This document shows positions 45,292-51,273 of a stretch of DNA of 51,273 bases, piece after piece; within the stretch, counting starts at the first letter, position 1, and each line of letters starts with the position of its first letter. This DNA is from Rhodococcus tukisamuensis NBRC 100609 (GTDB taxonomy: Bacteria > Actinomycetota > Actinomycetes > Mycobacteriales > Mycobacteriaceae), in contig NZ_BCXG01000032.1 in the NCBI RefSeq assembly GCF_001894985.1, positions 1-51,273 of the forward strand, written 5' to 3'. Both the position numbers and the translations under genes were made by a program. The notes under the pieces were generated by a model, which was not told the DNA's origin, did no database searches, and saw only the letters and a list, made by a program, of their open reading frames with translations.

Positions 45292-46695
45292 TTACGAGGA
45301 GCCGAACAGCCCGCCGAGCGAGCCTCCGCCGCCACCGGGGACCGGGTCGGCGGTGACGCTGACCGTCCCGGTCACATCCGAACCGAGGTAGCCCGGCGCA
45401 CCGGTGTACACCGCGTGAATCTCCCGGTTGCCCTCCTCGAGGAAGGTGTAGGTCTGGGTGGCGCGGCCGTCGGCGAGGCCGATCGCGTTGCCGAGCGGCT
45501 CGACGCCACTGAAGAACCGCACCGTGCCGCCGACCGGCTTCGGGGACACGTCAGCGGACAGGAAGACCACCCGCCCCTTCTGCGCGATCGCCGGCACCGC
45601 CAGCGTCAGCGTGGTGGCGACGTCCGTGGCGCCCGGCTCGGTCATCCGCATCACCTGGGGTGCCGAGGTCGACGCAAGGTATCCGGGGGCACCGGAGAAC
45701 ACCGCGGTCACCGACTTGTCACCGGGCACCGTGAAGGTCTGGATCAGGCTGGCCTTGCCGTCGGCACCGACCGGGACGGTGGCCAGCTCAGTGGTACCGA
45801 CCTTGAACGTGACGGTTCCGGCGCCCGGGAACGGCGAGACCTGCGCGTCGAAGATCACCTCGGAGCCGGTCTGCGCAGCTGCCGGCACACTCACCGTCGT
45901 GACCGTGCTCTGGTTGCCCGGCTCGATTGTGACGGTCTGCGCGGCCGAGGACGACTCGGCCGCGAACGGGGTCGCGGGGAAGGTCGCGGTGATCTGATGC
46001 TCGCCCGCCTGCGTGGCGGCCGGGGTCCAGTTGTAGGAGGCCTTGCCCGCCGCGTCGAGCGCGACAGAGCCGATCTCGGTGGTGGCCGAGTAGAACTTGA
46101 CGAGGTCGCCTTCGCGGCCGCCGAGCACCTGGACGTTCATCTTGGTCGCGATACCGGCCCTACCCGGGGCAACGGGGCTGAGCACGGTGGTGGTGACGTT
46201 CTTGGGCACGTTGATCGACGGGCCCGCCTTGTCCAAGGAACCGGTGGCGGTACCGGATCCGTACTTGATCCCGGTGGTCTGTACCGCCTCACGCGGGCAG
46301 TTCGCACCGACCAGGTACTGGAAGGAGAAGGTCGGCGACGTGGCCGCGTCCCAGCTGCCGGCCACCCGGGTCAGCCCGGGGCCGATGCTTGCGACCGGAA
46401 CCGGCAACCCGGCGACCCTCACGGAGTCGGTCTTGTAGGTCATGCAGGTCGGGCGGTAGTCCTCGAGCCAGTCGACGATGCCGGTGCCGGTGACCGTGGT
46501 CGTCACGGTCACCGTCTCGCCCTCGAGCGGCGTGGTGTTGCTCACCGTCCGGGCGAACCCGAAGCCGCCGTCCGAAAGGTTGATCGTTTCCGGCGCCGCA
46601 CCCGCCAGGCCCGTCCCCCCTGTCACCACGAACCCCGCGGCGACGGCGAACGCGCCTACCGTCGCCATCCCGCGACGCACATTCTTGCCCGACAT
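45292..46695 (-). CDS. Secreted Ig-repeat protein 1 (467 aa)
   Basis: A signal peptide ends near residue 33 (TGLAGAAP). An N-terminal domain of about 130 residues has RTVSNTTPLEGETVTVTTTV and a conserved cysteine pair (RPTCMTY, GANCPRE). Three Ig-like repeats of about 90 residues follow, each with a GTVTF or GTVRF strand and a YLASTSAP-type end. The protein ends GGSLGGLFGSS. Big_3/Ig-like repeat proteins of mycolate actinomycetes are surface or secreted; the ligand is unknown. GGGAGGAAG before the ATG supports the start. A CRP-like site lies about 220 bp upstream. Confidence 0.86.
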   Translation of the reverse strand: MSGKNVRRGMATVGAFAVAAGFVVTGGTGLAGAAPETINLSDGGFGFARTVSNTTPLEGETVTVTTTVTGTGIVDWLEDYRPTCMTYKTDSVRVAGLPVPVASIGPGLTRVAGSWDAATSPTFSFQYLVGANCPREAVQTTGIKYGSGTATGSLDKAGPSINVPKNVTTTVLSPVAPGRAGIATKMNVQVLGGREGDLVKFYSATTEIGSVALDAAGKASYNWTPAATQAGEHQITATFPATPFAAESSSAAQTVTIEPGNQSTVTTVSVPAAAQTGSEVIFDAQVSPFPGAGTVTFKVGTTELATVPVGADGKASLIQTFTVPGDKSVTAVFSGAPGYLASTSAPQVMRMTEPGATDVATTLTLAVPAIAQKGRVVFLSADVSPKPVGGTVRFFSGVEPLGNAIGLADGRATQTYTFLEEGNREIHAVYTGAPGYLGSDVTGTVSVTADPVPGGGGGSLGGLFGSS

Positions 46696-46918
46696 GAACT
46701 TCCTCCCCGTAATGGAGGGCACCCCACAACAGACGGGAGGCCCAACGTTGTCGTCGAATCCCGACGCACGCTCGCACGGCGCGGCCGAGCGCACTCCGCA
46801 GCCGAAGGATCCGCAACTGAGGCGACCCGCAACTGCCTGGAAGTGCATCGAATCGAGCAGTAGTAGACCACGGTGATCCCCGACACGACCGGGGTTTCGA
46901 CGAACTAGATGGACGCTT

Positions 46919-46931
46919 GTGTTACAGCACA
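46919..46931. promoter_or_regulatory. GlxR/CRP-like site
   Basis: TGTG at 46919-46922 and CACA at 46928-46931 flank a core TTACAG within the larger repeat TTGTG-N5-CACAA. Established CRP/GlxR consensus is TGTGA-N6-TCACA; this has the outer TGTG and CACA but spacing of 5, so it is imperfect. It lies between the Ig-repeat gene 1 and the SDR end. Confidence 0.3.
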
Positions 46932-46974
46932 AAAGAAGGGCCGGATGCCCCGTGGCCCCGTCCGAGTCAATGAT

Positions 46975-47802
46975 CTAGTCGAGGAATTTGCTGAACTGGT
47001 CGTTGGCCTTCTGCATCACGAACTCGTAGGGCGGGGCGAATTTGCGGGCCCACCAGTAGCCGAAGCGGACGTCGTTGGACGTGTAGACAAGATAGCGACG
47101 CTTCTTGATACCCCGCACAATGCAGTCCGCCACCTTCTCCGGCGAGACGGCGCGCTTCTCGAACCGGTGCAACAGCTTCTGCGCGCGCGGGTCCTCGCGG
47201 TCCACGCCGGCGATCTGCACGGTGCCGACCAACGGTGTCTTCACCCCGCCCGGGACGACCAGGCTGACGCCGATGTGGTGCCGCTTGAGGTCGAAGCGCA
47301 GCACCTCCGAGACCCCGCGCAGCCCGAACTTGCTGGCACTGTAGGCGGCGTGCCAGGGCAGGGCGAGCAGACCCGCAGCGGACGAGACGTTCACCAGGTG
47401 ACCGCCCCTGCCGGCCCGGACCATCGGCGGCACGAAGGTCTCGATGACGTGGATCGGCCCCATCAGGTTGACATCGACCATCGACTTCCAGTGCCGATGT
47501 TCGAGGTTCTCCACGGTGCCCCAGGCCGAGATGCCGGCCACGTTCATCACCACGTCCATGCTGCCGTGGGCGGCGTGGATGTCCTCGCCCCAGGCGGCGA
47601 CGACCTCGTAGTCGGACACGTCGAGATCCCGCGACTCGACAACCCGCCCACCCGCTCGGGTGACCAGCGCGACGGTCTCCGCGAGTCCCTCGGCGTTGAT
47701 GTCGGTGAGGTACAGGTCGGCGCCCTCGCGCGCCGAGGCCAGAGCGGTGGCGCGGCCGATCCCGCTGCCCGCACCGGTGATCAGGCACTTCTTGCCCTGC
47801 AT
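46975..47802 (-). CDS. Short-chain dehydrogenase/reductase
   Basis: A 275-residue SDR with CLITGAGSGIGRATALASA, NVAGISAWG, a serine in VNVSSAAG and the catalytic YSASKFGLRG. The C-terminal region has a basic motif (KRRYLVYTSNDVRFGYWWAR), as in SDRs that act at membrane lipids. The ATG at 47802 with AAGGGTG upstream is chosen; a GTG at 47811 is possible. It lies between two Ig-repeat genes with no clear link to them. Confidence 0.88.
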   Translation of the reverse strand: MQGKKCLITGAGSGIGRATALASAREGADLYLTDINAEGLAETVALVTRAGGRVVESRDLDVSDYEVVAAWGEDIHAAHGSMDVVMNVAGISAWGTVENLEHRHWKSMVDVNLMGPIHVIETFVPPMVRAGRGGHLVNVSSAAGLLALPWHAAYSASKFGLRGVSEVLRFDLKRHHIGVSLVVPGGVKTPLVGTVQIAGVDREDPRAQKLLHRFEKRAVSPEKVADCIVRGIKKRRYLVYTSNDVRFGYWWARKFAPPYEFVMQKANDQFSKFLD

Positions 47803-47962
47803 GTCCTTCACCCTTGAATCCCCTGCCCGTCGCGCTGATCGGTCAAGCGGAGTCTACGCACGCGGGCCGGGGTGGTCCTCGATTCACACGACCGGGGTTC
47901 GCGGCACCTCGAGAGGAGGGCCGGTCCACCGAATCAACCCGGATCGGCTTGGGCACACCGGC

Positions 47963-48106
47963 TTACAGCCGGGTCGACATCTCGTCCTGGTACTCGTGGA
48001 TCGTCTTCTCGATGGTCTTGGCCGCCTCGGCATCGTCGCGGCTGCGGGCATCGTCGGCACGTGCGCGCAACTTGCGAATCGCCGTGCGCAATTCGGTGTC
48101 ACTCAT
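47963..48106 (-). CDS. Small charged helical protein (47 aa)
   Basis: A short gene too small for most callers. It begins MSDTELRTAIRKLRARADDA and is rich in Arg, Asp and Glu, with heptad-like spacing, so it should be one long helix or a coiled coil. It ends YQDEMSTRL. GGAG lies about 8 nt before the ATG; an ATG four codons earlier (48118) is possible. A palindrome CACACAGTGTG lies just upstream at 48121-48131. Codon use (C or G at third positions) fits a real gene. The function is unknown. Confidence 0.6.
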   Translation of the reverse strand: MSDTELRTAIRKLRARADDARSRDDAEAAKTIEKTIHEYQDEMSTRL

Positions 48107-48168
48107 CCTGTGCTCCATATCACACAGTGTGCCCGACTTCCCAGCTCGAGGCCAGGGATCGACACACC

Positions 48169-48210
48169 GCAGCGCCCTGCCCCGGTCGCGAGACCGAGAC
48201 GGGGCGCTGC
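48169..48210. terminator. Terminator between Ig-repeat gene 2 and the small gene
   Basis: GCAGCGCCCTGCCCCGGTC (48169-48187) and GACCGAGACGGGGCGCTGC (48192-48210) form a long stem with a few mismatches and a 4-base loop. Its arms resemble those of the terminator at 45236-45275 after Ig-repeat gene 1. It lies 27 bp past the end of Ig-repeat gene 2. Confidence 0.7.
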
Positions 48211-48236
48211 GGAAATCGTGCCGAGCCGGCGGTCTC

Positions 48237-50258
48237 CTAGGAGGAACCGAACAGGGCGCCGAGCGAGCCGGTGCCGCCGCCGGTGCCCGGGTCCACCGGG
48301 GTTTCGCCGGTCACGGTGACGGTCACGACGGCGGAGCTGGAGCCGACGTAACCGTTCGTGCCGCCGTACACGGCCTTGAGGGTGCTGGTGCCCGCCACCG
48401 CGAAGGTGTGCGTGAGCGAGACCTTGCCGTCGGCACCGACGGTCACGGCGTCGCCGACGGCGGTGTCACCGTCGAAGAACTGCACGGTGCCGCCGGTCGG
48501 AGCCGGCGCGACCTTCGCCTCGTACGTCACTGCGACGCCCGTCGACGCCGTGACCGGACCGGTCAGGGTGGTCGCGGTCTGGACGTCCGTCGGTGCCGGG
48601 GCGGACACCGTCACGATGTGTGCCGCCGAGGTGGACGCGATGAATCCGGTCGCACCGGAGAACACCGCGGTGATCTCGTGCGCACCGGAGGTCGCGAACG
48701 ACGCGCTGGTGGCCGCCTTGCCGTCGGCGCCGACGGTCACCGGGTTGCCGATGTTGGTCGTACCGTCCTTGAACTGCACCGTGCCGCCGGTCGGCGTCGG
48801 GGAAACCTTGGCAGACAGGGCAACCGGGGTCCCGGTCTGGGCGGTTGCGGCACCGGAGACGGTCGTGGTGGTAGCGAGGTCGGCCGGAGCCGCCGGGGAG
48901 ACCGTCACGGAGTGGGCACCGGAGGTGGAGGTCAGGAACTCACCCGCACCCGAGTACACCGCCGTGACGCTGCGCGCACCCGCGGCGAACTGCTGCGTGA
49001 TGCTGCCCTTGCCCGCGGCATCGAGAGAGACCGGAGCACCGAGATCGGCGGCGCCGTCCTTGAACTGCACCGTGCCACCGACCGGAGCCGGCGACACCTG
49101 CACGTCGAAGGTGACGTCCGTGCCCTCGACCGCCGTCGCCGGACCGGACACGACCGTGGTGGTCGCGACGTCAGCCGGAGAGACAGCAACAGTGTGGGCA
49201 GCCGAGGTGGAAGTCAGGAACTCACCCGCACCCGAGTACACCGCCGTGACGCTGCGTGCACCCGACGCGAACTGCTGCGTGATCGAACCCTTGCCGTCCG
49301 CACCGAGCGTGACCGGGCCACCGAGGTTCGTGGCGCCGTCCTTGAACTGCACCGTGCCACCGCTGGGAGCCGGCGACACCTGCACGTTCAACGTCACATC
49401 CGCGCCCGCAACCGCCGTCGCCGGACCGGTCACCGCAGTCGTCGTGACGACGTCCGCCGGGGTGACCGGCACGTTCTGCGCCGCCGAGACCGACTCGTTG
49501 GCCTTCGCCGTACCCAGGAACTTCGCCGTCAGGCTGTGACCACCGGCGGCGGCAGGCGTCCACGCGAACGCCGCCTTGCCCGCCGCCAGCGGGCCCTGGC
49601 CGAGCTTCGTCGTGCCGTCGAAGAACTCGACGACGTTGCCGTCGACGCCGCCGGTGACCGTCGCACTCAACGGAACCGACTGCCCCACCCTCACACCCGC
49701 CGGCACCGCGGCCAACACCGTCGTGGTGACGTTCTTGCTCACCGTCACGGTCGTGCCCTTGTTCGGGTAGCTACCCGAACCCAGCGACCCGGAGTAGTCC
49801 GTCCACGTGTTCATCGCGACGTCACGATCACAGTTCGCGCCGACCTTGTACGAGAACTCGAACGTCCGCGACTTCGGCTCGATGTTCGGGTACACCGACC
49901 AATCGCCCGTGACCCTCACGAAGTCCGCGCCCTGGCTCTCGAGCCCACGCGGAGAGCCGTCGACCTTCGCCGAGCCGTCCACGTACGTCATGCACGCGGG
50001 ATGGAAGTCCTTGACCGCCTGGACGTACTCAACGACGGTGAGAGCCTTCCGCATGAACTTCATCGAGGTCGTGACGATCTCGCCCTCGACCGGCGTCGTG
50101 TTGCTGACGGTCCGGGTGAAGTTGCTGTTGCCGTCGGCCCAGGACACCGAACTCGGCGCCGCACCAGCCATGCCGACACCGGCGGTGACCGCGAACCCGG
50201 CGGCGATGGCCACTGCGCTGAGGCCACCGATCACCCGGCGCGTGTTTTCGTGAGTCAT
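48237..50258 (-). CDS. Secreted Ig-repeat protein 2 (673 aa)
   Basis: A signal peptide ends near residue 34 (GMAGAAPS). The N-terminal domain resembles that of protein 1 (TRTVSNTTPVEGEIV, HPACMTY, GANCDRD). Five Ig-like repeats follow. Repeats 2 and 3 share long runs such as GSITQQFA and RSVTAVYSGAGEFLTSTS and are nearly the same at DNA level (48931-49000 against 49210-49280), a sign of recent duplication or conversion. The protein ends GTGSLGALFGSS. GAGGAAT before the ATG at 50258 supports the start. It is probably exposed at the cell surface. Confidence 0.88.
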   Translation of the reverse strand: MTHENTRRVIGGLSAVAIAAGFAVTAGVGMAGAAPSSVSWADGNSNFTRTVSNTTPVEGEIVTTSMKFMRKALTVVEYVQAVKDFHPACMTYVDGSAKVDGSPRGLESQGADFVRVTGDWSVYPNIEPKSRTFEFSYKVGANCDRDVAMNTWTDYSGSLGSGSYPNKGTTVTVSKNVTTTVLAAVPAGVRVGQSVPLSATVTGGVDGNVVEFFDGTTKLGQGPLAAGKAAFAWTPAAAGGHSLTAKFLGTAKANESVSAAQNVPVTPADVVTTTAVTGPATAVAGADVTLNVQVSPAPSGGTVQFKDGATNLGGPVTLGADGKGSITQQFASGARSVTAVYSGAGEFLTSTSAAHTVAVSPADVATTTVVSGPATAVEGTDVTFDVQVSPAPVGGTVQFKDGAADLGAPVSLDAAGKGSITQQFAAGARSVTAVYSGAGEFLTSTSGAHSVTVSPAAPADLATTTTVSGAATAQTGTPVALSAKVSPTPTGGTVQFKDGTTNIGNPVTVGADGKAATSASFATSGAHEITAVFSGATGFIASTSAAHIVTVSAPAPTDVQTATTLTGPVTASTGVAVTYEAKVAPAPTGGTVQFFDGDTAVGDAVTVGADGKVSLTHTFAVAGTSTLKAVYGGTNGYVGSSSAVVTVTVTGETPVDPGTGGGTGSLGALFGSS

Positions 50259-50587
50259 ACATTCCTCTCGACGACAGTCCAAGACGACCGTCCAACTTTT
50301 TGGATTCGGGCCCAGGGTAACGCAACCGGCCGCTCGTCACAGGAAGATCACGGGATGAAAACTGGGCCGTGGCCATTTGTTTAACCCAACGCCGCCGGCT
50401 TCCATTTCTTGCACCGGCAAGACAGGTCCTGAACTGGCGCTATGCATGCACGCACACCCTGACCGCAGTGACCGCTACGCGCGGTTACATCTGTTGCCAG
50501 CCGGTAATTGACTGGTTCACCTCGCTAATCTGGCACCACAGCCGGACATTTCCGTCACGGCCAATCCCTTGCCATGAATACGGGTGC
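50259..50587. other. Intergenic region between Ig-repeat genes 2 and 3
   Basis: About 330 bp with the upstream region of Ig-repeat gene 2 and more A and T than its surroundings. I see no gene, no clear promoter boxes, and no inverted repeat except the terminator that follows at 50588. Confidence 0.4.
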
Positions 50588-50615
50588 GGCCCCTGCCGGA
50601 CTTCCGGCAGGGGCC
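50588..50615. terminator. Terminator after Ig-repeat gene 3
   Basis: GGCCCCTGCCGG (50588-50599) and CCGGCAGGGGCC (50604-50615) form a perfect 12-bp stem with a 4-base loop, 34 bp past the gene end. It lacks a T run. Confidence 0.8.
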
Positions 50616-50649
50616 ACACTCACGTCACTCCGTCAGGAGCGCCGACAAC

Positions 50650-51273
50650 TCAGGAAGAACCGAACAGGCTCCCCAGCGAGCCGCCGGCACTGCTGGTCCC
50701 GCCGTCGACGGGCTCGTCGACGGTGACGGTGGCGACCTCGGCCGTCGAGGTCAGGTAGCCGGGAGCACCGCTGTAGATCGCGGTGATCTCATGCGCGCCG
50801 GTGGTCGCGAAGGGATGCGAGCGAGTCGCCTTACCGTTCATCAACGCGACCGGAGCACCGATCGGCGTGGTGCCGTCCATGAACTGGACGGTGCCGCCGG
50901 CCGGATCCGGGGAGACAGTCGCGACCAGGTTCACCGCTGCACCCTTCGTCGCCGTGGCGGGCACGGTGAGCACCGTGGTGGTGGCCACGTCGGTCTCGGC
51001 AGGAGCCGACACCGTGACGGTGTGCGCATCCGAGGTCGAGGTGATGAAGCCGGCAGCACCCGAGTACACCGCGGTGATGCTCTGCGCACCCGCGGTCGCG
51101 AACTGCTGCGTGATCGAACCCTTGCCCTCGGAATCGAGGGTCACCGGGCCACCGATGTTGTTGGCGCCGTTCTTGAACTGCACCGTGCCACCCGACGGAG
51201 CCGGCGAAACCTGCACGTTCAGAACCACATCCGCGCCCTCGACCGCAGTCGCCGGACCCGTCACCGACGTCGT
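50650..51273 (-). CDS. Secreted Ig-repeat protein 3, C-terminal part
   Basis: This frame is open to the window edge, so the N-terminus is missing. Two Ig-like repeats are visible: one with VSPAPSGGTVQFKNGANNIG and GSITQQFATAGAQSITAVYS, and one with VSPDPAGGTVQFMDGTTPIG. The first is very close to repeat 2 of protein 2. The end is GGSLGSLFGSS, as in the other two. It is likely a full-length paralogue with a signal peptide outside the window. Confidence 0.85.
   Translation of the reverse strand, partial: TTSVTGPATAVEGADVVLNVQVSPAPSGGTVQFKNGANNIGGPVTLDSEGKGSITQQFATAGAQSITAVYSGAAGFITSTSDAHTVTVSAPAETDVATTTVLTVPATATKGAAVNLVATVSPDPAGGTVQFMDGTTPIGAPVALMNGKATRSHPFATTGAHEITAIYSGAPGYLTSTAEVATVTVDEPVDGGTSSAGGSLGSLFGSS

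Noticed and set aside
48237-51273. CRISPR-like repeats in the Ig region
   Set aside because: The repeat period is near 280 bp, in frame, and encodes Ig-like domains.

Overview
The window is about 51 kb of high-GC DNA from an actinomycete, most likely a mycolic-acid-containing member of the Mycobacteriales close to Rhodococcus or Prescottella. This is inferred from the metG, tatD, rpfB and ksgA neighbourhood, an RpfB with DUF348, G5 and Rpf domains, many GTG starts, leaderless-looking promoters, and Ig-repeat secreted proteins. I see no rRNA, tRNA, CRISPR array or complete insertion sequence.

Left region (1-8.6 kb): an intact copper operon (copZ, a His-rich anchored protein, copA) has a CsoR-like palindrome inside its promoter. 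It sits in an unusual mosaic of five small genes on the minus strand, each encoding a 79-92 residue secreted peptide. Each gene has a conserved block of about 40 bp placed 118-129 bp upstream of its start. Between the genes lie decayed copies of the 3' ends of the two flanking genes: three copA tails (one partly inverted), one clear and one doubtful ksgA tail, one frameshifted peptide gene, and a 200-bp direct repeat. The locus looks like repeated segmental duplication, with the peptide genes kept while the passenger sequence decays. It is the best candidate here for an undescribed system.

Housekeeping block (8.6-28 kb): ksgA, rpfB, a glutamine-type ABC importer with fused binding protein and permease, its ATPase, a DUF6578-like protein, tatD, a short-chain dehydrogenase, metG, two tandem DUF2786 paralogues, pabB, a 1352-residue HTH/STAND NTPase/WD40 protein, then rsmI and a protein mannosyltransferase divergent from one 23-bp gap.

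Accessory block (28-43 kb): a LuxR regulator, a BCCT transporter, DoxX, DUF2784, GntR and SnoaL-like proteins, a membrane-protein/hydrolase pair divergent from a TetR regulator, a PucR regulator, an SGNH esterase, an MFS transporter, an ArsC-family protein and arginine deiminase.

Right end (41.4-51.3 kb): a two-component system divergent from an ABC exporter, in the layout of the corynebacterial ChrSA/HrtBA heme system. It is followed by three paralogous secreted Ig-repeat proteins (the last cut by the window edge) that share a C-terminal tail of the form GSLGxLFGSS. An SDR and a 47-residue gene lie among them.
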